Of a DNA stretch of 64,000 bases, positions 1-7,437 are shown one piece after another (within the stretch, counting starts at the first letter, position 1; every line of letters starts with the position of its first letter). The stretch comes from Cedecea sp000277545 (lineage in GTDB: Bacteria > Pseudomonadota > Gammaproteobacteria > Enterobacterales > Enterobacteriaceae), in the NCBI GenBank assembly GCA_050847315.1, contig CP193791.1; one strand, written 5' to 3'. The notes under the pieces were generated by a model. The model saw nothing but the letters and a program-made list of their open reading frames with translations, was not told where the DNA came from and did not search any database. Made by a program: the position numbers and the translations under genes.

Positions 1-317
1 AGCAGTTCCCCGGCGCCGCTAATGTAAGCCGCCGTCAGGGCATACATCAGGAACAGCATACTGAACCCCGTTAACCACTGCCCGGGGCGGCCAAGGTAGC
101 GCCGGGCGAGGGTGCCCAGACCGGTGTCCGCCGGAACGTGCTGATAAACCTCTACCAGCATGAGTGCGGTGTAGCACATTAATCCCCAAAGGCCGACGAG
201 CATCAGCAGCGTGACGCTAAACCCTACGCCAGCAGACGCCAGCGGCATCGCCAGCATGCCTGCGCCAATGGTGGTTCCCGCCACGATAAAAACACTGCCA
301 AGAGTCCTGTTCTTCAC
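1..317 (-). CDS. tyrP: Tyrosine-specific transport protein TyrP (N-terminal part)
   Basis: Inner-membrane proton-driven tyrosine permease of the aromatic amino acid permease family. The gene runs off the left edge, so only about the first 105 residues are present. They begin at a GTG codon (M/V-K-N-R-T-L-G) behind a GAGGAAA-like ribosome site, the start I recall for E. coli TyrP. The fragment holds the GTTIGAGMLAMPLA motif of the first membrane segment and the HVPADTGLGTLA loop, both nearly identical to E. coli as remembered. In E. coli this gene is controlled by TyrR, and a TyrR-box-like sequence lies upstream here. No frameshift is seen in the visible part. Confidence 0.93.
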   Translation of the reverse strand, partial: MKNRTLGSVFIVAGTTIGAGMLAMPLASAGVGFSVTLLMLVGLWGLMCYTALMLVEVYQHVPADTGLGTLARRYLGRPGQWLTGFSMLFLMYALTAAYISGAGEL

Positions 318-408
318 GCTTTCCTCTGCATTTACGAAGAGCTGTATACATTTATGCCGCGCAGGGTAAGGGAAAAGCGTAGATGCGTCAAATGAGGGTT
401 ACGGGAGG

Positions 409-426
409 TGTATTTATATGTTTACG
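409..426 (-). promoter_or_regulatory. Candidate TyrR box upstream of tyrP
   Basis: On the minus strand the sequence reads CGTAAA-CATATA-AATACA. This matches the TyrR consensus TGTAAA-N6-TTTACA at 9 of 12 fixed positions. It lies about 90 bp before the tyrP start. E. coli tyrP is known to be TyrR-controlled through adjacent strong and weak boxes; I could not clearly place a second box. Assignment by similarity only. Confidence 0.4.
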
Positions 427-563
427 ATTTTAATTAAGTTTTTGTGACATTGTCACGTAATAAAATTAAACCAATCAGTGCTTGCCATACCGTGGGAAAT
501 TAAGGCTTTATTAATATAAATAGTAATAATAACTAATCTCTTTCTCATGGAGAGCATCAATCA

Positions 564-1673
564 ATGAAAGCAAATTTGGTCCTGACAGGGTTACTGCTCG
601 CTTCGGCGGGGTGCGGCGCCACCACTTACCCGATCACGGTTACCGACATGGATAACCAGCGTATTACTATCGAAAAAGAACCGCAGCATGTGATCCTGCA
701 GGATGGGCGAGACATTTTGTCGCTTGCGCTGCTCGACCGTGAAGATCCGTTCAAACGCGTTGTAGCCTGGAATAACCTGCCGAAAAAACAGGACACCCAA
801 ACCTGGGATGTGCTGAAGGGCAAATGGCCTGAAGCCACCAAAATTATTGATATGGGCTTTAGCGATCAGGGCGAAGTCAACCTTGAGAGCGTGCTCGCGC
901 AGCAGCCGGACATCATGATTGCGCAACTGCGGGCCAAGCCTGCGCTGGAGCAAACTGGTGTTATTAAGTCCCTTAAAAAACTCAATATCCCGGTGGTGTT
1001 CGTTGACTATGAGCTGCACCCGGTAGAGAACACCGCCAACAGCGTGAAGCTGCTGGGCACCGTGCTTAATCAGGAGAAACGCGCCAAAGAGTACACTGAC
1101 TATTACCAGCAGCACCTGGCCCGCATTCAGCAGGTGGCGGCCGATGTTAAAAACAAACCTACGGTGTTTATTGAGCCGATCGCCGGTAACACCGAGAACT
1201 GCTGCTTCACCCACGGGCACAACGGCTGGGGCGCGCTGGTGGAAGCGGTAGGCGGGAAGAATATTGGTTCTAAGCTGCTGCCTGGCAGCGCCGGGTTTGT
1301 CTCTATGGAGCAGATCATCGCCATGAAGCCTGACGTCTATATTATGTCCGGCTCTAAACGCCCGAATCCGAGCGTATTGCCGTTTGGCTACGGCGGTACG
1401 CCGCAGGAAGTGAACGCCACCTTCAGTAAACTGCTGGCCCGTAACACGTTCCAGAACATCGAGCCGGTGAAAGAAGGCAAGGTCTACGGCGTGTATCACC
1501 ACTTCTATAATCACCCGTACAACATTATCGGGATGGAAATCTTAGCCAAAGACCTGTACCCGCAGAAACTGCAGGATCTTGACCCAACGGCGGACTACCA
1601 CCAGATAATCACGCAGTTCACGCAGATCCCTGACGATCCTATTCTGCTGAGTTACGCCTACAAAAAGCCATAA
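564..1673 (+). CDS. Orphan periplasmic binding protein, iron/siderophore (FecB/TroA-like) type
   Basis: A 369-residue exported protein with the two-lobed substrate-binding fold of iron-complex ABC importers. The N-terminus MKANLVLTGLLLASAGCG is a signal peptide; the S-A-G-C site is only a weak lipobox. After it come the typical opening ITVTDMDNQRITIEKEP, a QPDIMIAQL segment and a C-terminal MKPDVYIMSG segment. A Cys-Cys pair and His-Gly-His in the middle (E-N-C-C-F-T-H-G-H-N-G-W) may bind ligand. No permease or ATPase gene is adjacent, so it probably works with a distant transporter. A near-palindrome TAGTAAT-A-ATAACTA at 521-535 could be a weak Fur-like site. Ligand unknown. Confidence 0.75.
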   Translation: MKANLVLTGLLLASAGCGATTYPITVTDMDNQRITIEKEPQHVILQDGRDILSLALLDREDPFKRVVAWNNLPKKQDTQTWDVLKGKWPEATKIIDMGFSDQGEVNLESVLAQQPDIMIAQLRAKPALEQTGVIKSLKKLNIPVVFVDYELHPVENTANSVKLLGTVLNQEKRAKEYTDYYQQHLARIQQVAADVKNKPTVFIEPIAGNTENCCFTHGHNGWGALVEAVGGKNIGSKLLPGSAGFVSMEQIIAMKPDVYIMSGSKRPNPSVLPFGYGGTPQEVNATFSKLLARNTFQNIEPVKEGKVYGVYHHFYNHPYNIIGMEILAKDLYPQKLQDLDPTADYHQIITQFTQIPDDPILLSYAYKKP

Positions 1674-1734
1674 TCGCTTTTTAAGAAACGAAACGCGCAC
1701 GATTAAAGTAGCCCTGTTGGTATTCAGACAAGCC

Positions 1735-1768
1735 AATAAAGGCGGTGACAAACGTCACCGCCTTTATT
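1735..1768. terminator. Bidirectional terminator hairpin
   Basis: A perfect 15-bp stem (AATAAAGGCGGTGAC, loop AAAC, then its complement) sits between two convergent genes. A-rich and T-rich flanks on both sides make it usable in both directions. Confidence 0.85.
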
Positions 1769-1770
1769 AA

Positions 1771-2223
1771 TTAAACTTCAGGCATCGCGGAAGAGTGGTG
1801 TGAAGAGATTTTCCAGTCGCTGCCATCCCAGGCGTAGGTGAAAGTGTATCGTGCAGAAACCGTCGTTTTATCCTCAAAGGTAAAGGTATAGGTCCCTACA
1901 TCAATCGCTTTATTGCAGCCAATTCTAACCGTTCTGCTGTCAATTTTACCCACCGGCTTTTTCGCCAGAAAATGTTCAAAATAATCCACACGTTCGGCGT
2001 CCGTCAGACGTACCTGGTTTGACACAGTAGGCAATAACACCGCATCGGTAAGATACGTATCAGCGACTTTTTTAGCATCTCCAGTCTTTAGCGAGTCATT
2101 CCAGCGGTCGAACAAGCCTTCAATCGCGGCTTTGTCCACTTTCACACAATCCTTAGCGGGCGCGGCCCATGTGGAACCAGAAACCAGCAGTAATGAACCG
2201 ATAAAAGCTGACACTTTCCTCAT
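1771..2223 (-). CDS. Exported NTF2-like protein (SgcJ/EcaC, CaMKII-association-like family)
   Basis: A 150-residue protein with a clear signal peptide (MRKVSAFIGSLLLVSGSTWA, cleavage after A-W-A). The mature part follows the NTF2-like cone-fold pattern: an N-terminal helix with FDRWNDSLKTGDAKKVADTY, a YLTDAVLLPT strand, and closing strands TYTFTFEDKTTVSARYTF and W-K-I-S-S-H-H-S-S-A-M-P. Proteins of this kind are annotated as SgcJ/EcaC family, but their substrate is generally unknown. The two cysteines left after cleavage could form a disulfide. It stands alone, facing the binding-protein gene across a shared terminator. Confidence 0.75.
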   Translation of the reverse strand: MRKVSAFIGSLLLVSGSTWAAPAKDCVKVDKAAIEGLFDRWNDSLKTGDAKKVADTYLTDAVLLPTVSNQVRLTDAERVDYFEHFLAKKPVGKIDSRTVRIGCNKAIDVGTYTFTFEDKTTVSARYTFTYAWDGSDWKISSHHSSAMPEV

Positions 2224-2285
2224 AATATTTCCCTTTTTTGAGTGTGGTTAAACTGCCGGGAAAGTATCAATAATTCCAATTCGCA

Positions 2286-2299
2286 ACAATGATCATTGT
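2286..2299. promoter_or_regulatory. Perfect 14-bp palindrome, possible operator
   Basis: ACAATGATCATTGT is self-complementary and lies 63 bp upstream of the NTF2-like gene, in an AT-rich promoter-like stretch (2224-2412). The regulator is unknown. Confidence 0.35.
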
Positions 2300-2412
2300 A
2301 TATAGTTACATATATTTACTTATATTGATGCCTACGGCCTGAATCGTTTTATAGGTGAGTCTTTCTTCATTAACGTGATGAATATAATGCAGGACCCTGC
2401 ATTGATATTTTC

Positions 2413-3390
2413 TTATTCGCGGGAAATGGCGATCCCGGTGTCTTTCATTTGCTGCAGCGCCGCAGCCATATCCAGCAGCATTTCAGCGGCAACCAGGCCT
2501 CCTTTTTCACTGTCTAGCATCGCCTTAATCACCGTCAGTACGCCAAAAGCGGTCATATGCGCCTGCCCGTGTGGGTCAGAGGCAATCACGCGCTTTCTGA
2601 CGTGCTCGCCAGCATAATCCGTGCCGGCAATATCAACGTACAGGTCAATAGACGGCTTGCCATGCTGATGCATACCCATTGACGTACCCGCCGCGATATC
2701 CAGCCTGACCGAATTCGCGCTGGTTATAGCGGCCACCGCGGTGGTATCGAGTATGCTGAACGGCACGCCCTGAACCACTTCACCATTCTGGAGAGCGATA
2801 TCCCGGGGAGTGGATGAATGCGTCCAGCTTCCTGACTCCCGAATCAGAGCCGAAGCAAGTTCATTGCCTAATTCGCTGCTGGAAAGTTCTCCCAACGGAT
2901 CCGCCGGGTCATGAAGCGCGGAAAGCTGCACATGATCAACAACGCTAAAATCAGCGGCAAGCAGGCTAACCAACGGTAAAAACAGGCCCGCTTCGTAATA
3001 GCCCAGCGGCACGACGGGCTGAGTCAGCTGATAGCGCTGAGTTAAATTCAGCAGCGGCAAAATGGCGTCACCCGTTGCCTGGGTAATATTTATGAAGGCG
3101 ATGTTATTTTTGATAGCAAACTCCGCCAGCAGGTTCTTAGGGTCCGGCGCGGCGGCAATAATAAGCTGCGCGTTAGCGGCATGCTCAGGCACTTCCGCTC
3201 CGGTGAGGTCGATAAACGCCGGGTGCGCGAACCCCAGTTGCTCGATTAACTTCGCGCCTTTTGCCGGACTGCGACCAGCAATCACCAGTTCAACCGCAGG
3301 AAAATGCTCACGAATCTGGCGGGCAATAGCTGACCCAATCATGCCGTAGCCACCGGCGATGAAGACTTTTTCTAATTTAATGTTTTTCAT
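2413..3390 (-). CDS. NAD(P)-binding Rossmann oxidoreductase (saccharopine-dehydrogenase-like)
   Basis: A 325-residue cytoplasmic protein. Residues 8-25 (KVFIAGGYGMIGSAIARQI) are a dinucleotide-binding G-x-G-x-x-G loop, followed at the end of strand 2 by VIAGRSPAKG, whose arginine suggests NADP. The rest resembles the saccharopine dehydrogenase/carboxynorspermidine synthase group: VPLGYYEAGLFLPL and a C-terminal GMHQHGKPSIDLYVDIAGTD domain. Substrate unknown. It is transcribed away from the LysR gene at 3500, and the 109-bp shared spacer suggests control by that regulator. Confidence 0.72.
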   Translation of the reverse strand: MKNIKLEKVFIAGGYGMIGSAIARQIREHFPAVELVIAGRSPAKGAKLIEQLGFAHPAFIDLTGAEVPEHAANAQLIIAAAPDPKNLLAEFAIKNNIAFINITQATGDAILPLLNLTQRYQLTQPVVPLGYYEAGLFLPLVSLLAADFSVVDHVQLSALHDPADPLGELSSSELGNELASALIRESGSWTHSSTPRDIALQNGEVVQGVPFSILDTTAVAAITSANSVRLDIAAGTSMGMHQHGKPSIDLYVDIAGTDYAGEHVRKRVIASDPHGQAHMTAFGVLTVIKAMLDSEKGGLVAAEMLLDMAAALQQMKDTGIAISRE

Positions 3391-3499
3391 CTTAAAACCT
3401 CGTTATCAGGGATATCTATTGCGATAGCGAGACTTTATCCCCCGTCTGGTGTGTAATAAAGATCATGAATTTTCTTGGGGAAGTGAGGAATATTCACTA

Positions 3500-4387
3500 A
3501 TGAGCATCAAGCTGGTGGATTTCAGCTATTTCGTGATCGTGGCGAAGTACCGCAGTTTTCGTCAGGCGGCGGAAGAGGTTGGGCTAACGCCCTCGGCCGT
3601 AAGCCATTCCATTCGCCAACTGGAGGAGCGGCTTAAAGTCAGGCTGTTCAACCGGACGACGCGCAGCGTGTCGCTCACCGAGGCGGGAAGAAAACTGTAT
3701 GAGAAGGTTGCCCCGGCTTTTGATGACATCAGCCTCACGCTCGACGAACTCAACCTTTATCGCGATACGCCGATGGGCATTATTCGGCTCAATGTTGTGC
3801 GCCAGGGTGGCAGGCTTCAGCTTGCGCCGCTGATTGCCGACTTTACCCGGCAGTACCCTGATATTCAGGTTGAAGTGCAGATGGATGACCGGCTGGTCGA
3901 TATCGTGAAGGCGCAGCTTGATGCAGGCGTGAGGCTGAACCGGGTCATAGAGAAGGATATGAAAGCTATTCCTGTCGGTCCGCCGGTACGCTACGCGGTT
4001 GTCGCCACGCCGGCATATTTTGCTCAGCATGGGATCCCGGCAGAGCCACAGCGGTTAACTGAACACAAATGCATTCAATTCCGTTACCCCAGCGGGAAAG
4101 CTTTTGGCTGGTATTTTGAACAAGCTGAAAGCCGTGAGGAGGTCGTTGTGAGTGGGCCCGTGGTTGTGGACGACCTGGATATTGCTCTCGACATGGCGCT
4201 TAACGGCGTGGGCCTGGCCTATGTGCTGCGGGAGATGGCCGAACCACACCTTCAGAGCGGGAAACTGATTTCCGTCCTGGATGACTGGCTGCCGGAGCTG
4301 CCGGGTTTTCACCTCTATTTCCCGAATCGCAAGCATCCGTCCGCCGCTTTCCGCGCTTTTCTGGACTTTCTTAAGGCGCGAAACTGA
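3500..4387 (+). CDS. LysR family transcriptional regulator
   Basis: LysR-type regulator of about 295 residues. The HTH is at residues 3-62 (FVIVAKYRSFRQAAEEVGLT, then AVSHSIRQLEERLKVRLFNR), followed by an inducer-binding domain. I chose the ATG at 3500 because it gives the usual N-terminus (MSIKLVDFSYF) and has a GTGAGG site upstream; the frame is open back to 3449. The divergent neighbour is the Rossmann oxidoreductase, its likely target. The C-terminal LPGFHLYFPNRKHPSAAF is typical of the subgroup that regulates neighbouring oxidoreductases. Effector unknown. Confidence 0.88.
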   Translation: MSIKLVDFSYFVIVAKYRSFRQAAEEVGLTPSAVSHSIRQLEERLKVRLFNRTTRSVSLTEAGRKLYEKVAPAFDDISLTLDELNLYRDTPMGIIRLNVVRQGGRLQLAPLIADFTRQYPDIQVEVQMDDRLVDIVKAQLDAGVRLNRVIEKDMKAIPVGPPVRYAVVATPAYFAQHGIPAEPQRLTEHKCIQFRYPSGKAFGWYFEQAESREEVVVSGPVVVDDLDIALDMALNGVGLAYVLREMAEPHLQSGKLISVLDDWLPELPGFHLYFPNRKHPSAAFRAFLDFLKARN

Positions 4388-4394
4388 AAATAAA

Positions 4395-4416
4395 AAACCC
4401 GCCGAAAGGCGGGTTT
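4395..4416. terminator. Terminator hairpin between LysR gene and maeA
   Basis: AAACCCGCC-GAAA-GGCGGGTTT, a 9-bp stem with a GNRA tetraloop, between two convergent genes. It has an A-run on the left and a short T-run on the right. Confidence 0.85.
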
Positions 4417-4439
4417 GAACATGTACCACAATAGCTTCG

Positions 4440-6137
4440 TTAGATGGAAGTCCGGCGATAGTCGCGGTATTCCGGCAGCCAGAAGTTGTCGTCGATGGCC
4501 TGCTTCAGGGCTTCAGCGGAGGTCACTACCGCTACGCCTTGCTGCTGGGCAATCTTCGCCACGGCAAAGGCGATAGCGCGGGACACTTTCTGAATGTCCT
4601 TCAGCTCTGGCAGCACCATGCCTTCTCCATTGTTCAGCAGCGGAGAATGCTGAGCCAGCGACTCGCTCGCCGCCATCAGCATTTCGTCGGTAATGCGCGA
4701 CGCGCCGGAGGCAATCACCCCGAGGCCAATGCCAGGGAAAATATAGGCGTTGTTGCACTGGGCGATAGGGTACGTTTTATCTTTCCAGGTCACCGGATCA
4801 AACGGACTGCCGGTGGCCACCAGCGCGGCGCCATCGGTCCAGGTGATGATGTCCTGCGGCGTGGCTTCCACGCGGGAAGTCGGGTTAGACAGCGGCATCA
4901 CAATTGGGCGAGCGCAGTGCTTGTGCATTTCGCGAATGATCTCTTCGGTGAACAGGCCGGTCTGGCCGGAAACGCCGATAAGAATGTTTGGCTTCGCGTT
5001 ACGCACCACGTCCAGCAGGGAAATCGCTTCGTTTTCCAGATCCCACTCCGCCAGGCTTTCGCGGCTCTGCACCAGTTTGGTCTGGAAGGAGAGCAGGTTA
5101 GGCATGTTGTCGGTGAGCAGGCCAAAACGGTCAACCATGAACACGTTGCCACGGGCGGCTTCTTCGCTCAGCCCTTCGCGCTGCATCTGGGCAATGATCT
5201 GCTCGGCGATGCCGCAGCCCGCGGAGCCTGCGCCCAGGAAGACGATTTTCTGCTGGTTGAGCTGGCTGCCTGCCGCGCGGCTGGCGGCGATCAGCGTCCC
5301 GACGGTCACAGCGGCGGTGCCCTGAATGTCATCGTTAAACGAGCAGATCTCGTCGCGGTAACGGGTCAGCAGCGGCATGGCGTTTTTCTGCGCGAAGTCT
5401 TCGAACTGCAGCAGCACGTCCGGCCAGCGGTGGCGCACGGCCTGGATAAACTCGTCCACAAACTCGTAGTAGTCGTCGCCGGTAATGCGCGGATGACGAG
5501 AACCCATATACAGCGGGTCGTTCAGCAGCTGCTGGTTGTTGGTGCCGACGTCCAGCACTACCGGCAGGGTGTAAGCCGGGCTGATGCCGCCACAGGCGGT
5601 GTACAGCGACAGCTTCCCGATAGGAATGCCCATCCCGCCGATGCCCTGGTCGCCCAGGCCGAGAATACGTTCGCCGTCGGTCACCACGATCACTTTGATA
5701 TTGTGGTTCGGCACGTTCTGCAGAATATCGTCCATGTGGTGACGATTTTCGTAGTTGATGAACACCCCGCGAGAGCGGCGGTAGATTTCTGAGAAGCGCT
5801 CACAGGCGGCCCCCACGGTGGGGGTGTAAATCACCGGCATCATCTCTTCCAGATGATTTTCAACCAGGCGGTAGAACAGCGTTTCGTTGGTGTCCTGGAT
5901 GTTGCGCAGGTAGATGTGCTTGTCGATTTCGGTTTTGAAGCCCTGGTACTGAATCCAGGCGCGTTCCGCCTGCTCTTCGATGGTTTCAACCACTTCCGGC
6001 AGCAGGCCGAGCAGGTTGAAATTGCGGCGCTCTTCGATGCTGAAAGCGCTGCCTTTATTTAACAGGGGGAATTCAAGTAAAACGGGTCCGGCGTAAGGGA
6101 TGTAAAGCGAGCGATGTTTTTTTGGTTTGATGTCCAT
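4440..6137 (-). CDS. maeA: NAD-dependent malic enzyme MaeA (SfcA)
   Basis: Converts L-malate and NAD to pyruvate, CO2 and NADH; a cytoplasmic anaplerotic/gluconeogenic enzyme. At 565 residues from the start MDIKPKKHRSLYIPYAG it matches E. coli MaeA in length and almost residue for residue as I recall it. Visible motifs include MPVIYTPTVGAACERF, GLGDQGIGGMGIP (malate/metal region), FNDDIQGTA, the NAD loop FLGAGSAGCGIAEQ and PLSNPTSRVEATP. The reading frame extends upstream to 6182, but the homologous start is at 6137; an ATG at 6143 is also possible. It ends against the LysR gene across a shared terminator. Confidence 0.96.
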   Translation of the reverse strand: MDIKPKKHRSLYIPYAGPVLLEFPLLNKGSAFSIEERRNFNLLGLLPEVVETIEEQAERAWIQYQGFKTEIDKHIYLRNIQDTNETLFYRLVENHLEEMMPVIYTPTVGAACERFSEIYRRSRGVFINYENRHHMDDILQNVPNHNIKVIVVTDGERILGLGDQGIGGMGIPIGKLSLYTACGGISPAYTLPVVLDVGTNNQQLLNDPLYMGSRHPRITGDDYYEFVDEFIQAVRHRWPDVLLQFEDFAQKNAMPLLTRYRDEICSFNDDIQGTAAVTVGTLIAASRAAGSQLNQQKIVFLGAGSAGCGIAEQIIAQMQREGLSEEAARGNVFMVDRFGLLTDNMPNLLSFQTKLVQSRESLAEWDLENEAISLLDVVRNAKPNILIGVSGQTGLFTEEIIREMHKHCARPIVMPLSNPTSRVEATPQDIITWTDGAALVATGSPFDPVTWKDKTYPIAQCNNAYIFPGIGLGVIASGASRITDEMLMAASESLAQHSPLLNNGEGMVLPELKDIQKVSRAIAFAVAKIAQQQGVAVVTSAEALKQAIDDNFWLPEYRDYRRTSI

Positions 6138-6315
6138 GTGCATACTCTTTTTTCGACGTAACGTCTTGCCAGTAAGGCTCATTCGGTAAGTTTTCGCGCA
6201 ATATTATGGCACAGCGATTTTGCATCCGACACCGCCAGGCCAAGAACTTTGGTTACACAAGTCCTCAAATCGGCAGGAATTTTGTTTCAGCGCGTTCCGT
6301 GAGTGTGTTTAAATA

Positions 6316-6331
6316 GCTAAACCAGTTTAGC
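6316..6331. promoter_or_regulatory. ScrR operator before scrK
   Basis: GCTAAAC-CA-GTTTAGC is a 7+2+7 palindrome of LacI/GalR-family type, 28 bp before the scrK start. The same core recurs twice before scrY, which supports ScrR binding. Confidence 0.8.
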
Positions 6332-6358
6332 AAAATTTAGCTTACGAATGGAGACACC

Positions 6359-7282
6359 ATGAGCGTACAAGTTTGGGTTCTGGGCGATGCCGTCGTCGAT
6401 CTGCTTCCGGACGGCAATGGCCGGTTACTGCAATGCCCCGGCGGGGCACCGGCCAATGTTGCCGTCGGGATTGCGCGCCTCGGCGGCAGCAGCGGATTTA
6501 TTGGCCGCGTGGGGGACGATCCCTTTGGTCGCTTTATGCGACGCACGCTGCAGGAAGAAAGAGTAAACACCGAATTTATGCGGCTGGATGCCAACCAGAG
6601 AACCTCCACGGTGGTGGTAGATCTGGATGAACACGGCGAACGCACGTTCACCTTTATGGTTCGCCCCAGTGCGGATTTATTCCTTGAATACGATGATATT
6701 CCGTCCTTCAGCCACGGTCAGTGGCTGCATGTCTGCTCGATAGCCTTAAGCGCGGAACCCAGCCGGAGCACGACGTTCTCCGCCATGGAGCAGATAAAAA
6801 AAGCCGGGGGCCAGGTCAGCTTTGACCCTAATATCCGTCCCGATCTTTGGCATGACGTCGCAGAGCTGCAGGCTTGCCTGACGAGGGCGCTGCTGCTGGC
6901 CGATGTGGTGAAACTCTCCGTCGAAGAGCTGATTTTTATCAGCGGGAAAACCCATCTCCATGAGGGCATTAAAAAGCTGGTCAGCCGCTTTGCTCTGCGA
7001 CTTCTGCTGGTCACTCAGGGCAAGGAAGGCGTGCTGGTGTATTACCACGGTCAGATCTACCACTTTGATGCCCGGCCCGTGGTCTGTGTGGATACCACCG
7101 GGGCAGGCGATGCTTTTGTTGCCGGGCTGCTCAGCGGCCTGGCGACCCGGGGCTTACCCGACAGCGAAGAAGCCCTGGCCGGGATTATCGCTCAGGCGCA
7201 GCTTTGCGGGGCGCTGGCGACAACGGCGAAAGGCGCGATGACCGCGCTGCCTCACCGGGAAGAGGTCGAGCAATCGCTGTAA
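6359..7282 (+). CDS. scrK: Fructokinase ScrK
   Basis: ATP-dependent fructokinase that phosphorylates the free fructose released by ScrB. A 307-residue PfkB/ribokinase-family protein: N-terminal VWVLGDAVVDLLP, GGAPANVAVGIARLGG, and the C-terminal PfkB signature VDTTGAGDAFVAGLLSGL, whose Asp is the catalytic base. Length and sequence fit plasmid and Klebsiella ScrK. It has its own promoter and ScrR operator, and is separated from scrY by 155 bp that hold two more operators. Part of the sucrose regulon. Confidence 0.95.
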   Translation: MSVQVWVLGDAVVDLLPDGNGRLLQCPGGAPANVAVGIARLGGSSGFIGRVGDDPFGRFMRRTLQEERVNTEFMRLDANQRTSTVVVDLDEHGERTFTFMVRPSADLFLEYDDIPSFSHGQWLHVCSIALSAEPSRSTTFSAMEQIKKAGGQVSFDPNIRPDLWHDVAELQACLTRALLLADVVKLSVEELIFISGKTHLHEGIKKLVSRFALRLLLVTQGKEGVLVYYHGQIYHFDARPVVCVDTTGAGDAFVAGLLSGLATRGLPDSEEALAGIIAQAQLCGALATTAKGAMTALPHREEVEQSL

Positions 7283-7304
7283 TACGGTAAAAATATATTC
7301 TGAT

Positions 7305-7320
7305 TGTCGTGCCTGTCACA
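7305..7320. promoter_or_regulatory. Candidate CRP site before scrYAB
   Basis: TGTCG-TGCCTG-TCACA matches the CRP consensus TGTGA-N6-TCACA at 8 of 10 core positions and lies just upstream of the first scrY operator. Catabolite control of scr genes is known in other strains; use here is inferred. Confidence 0.45.
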
Positions 7321-7324
7321 TTTA

Positions 7325-7338
7325 CTAAATCGGTTTAG
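7325..7338. promoter_or_regulatory. ScrR operator 1 before scrY
   Basis: CTAAATCGGTTTAG is a near-palindrome with one mismatch between its arms. It shares the GGTTTAG core with the second operator 60 bp downstream (centre to centre). Confidence 0.75.
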
Positions 7339-7384
7339 CAAAATTCGTTGCCTTCGGTATTTCGCCCTGGTTACCCTTTTTCAA

Positions 7385-7398
7385 CTAAACCGGTTTAG
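7385..7398. promoter_or_regulatory. ScrR operator 2 before scrY
   Basis: CTAAACCGGTTTAG is a perfect 14-bp palindrome 39 bp before the scrY start. Its arms match those of the scrK operator. The pair of operators suggests looping or cooperative repression. Confidence 0.82.
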
Positions 7399-7437
7399 CT
7401 AAACAAATGACATTAGCCTCTCAGGGATACGACGAAC

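Noticed and set aside
591..1514. A 307-codon open frame on the minus strand, antisense to the binding-protein gene
   Set aside because: It mirrors a GC-rich coding gene with a clear signal peptide and family motifs on the plus strand. The antisense product has no recognisable motif and no ribosome site.
4539..5792. A 417-codon open frame antisense to maeA
   Set aside because: maeA is certain from its homology along its whole length. The antisense frame is a by-product of GC-rich codon use.
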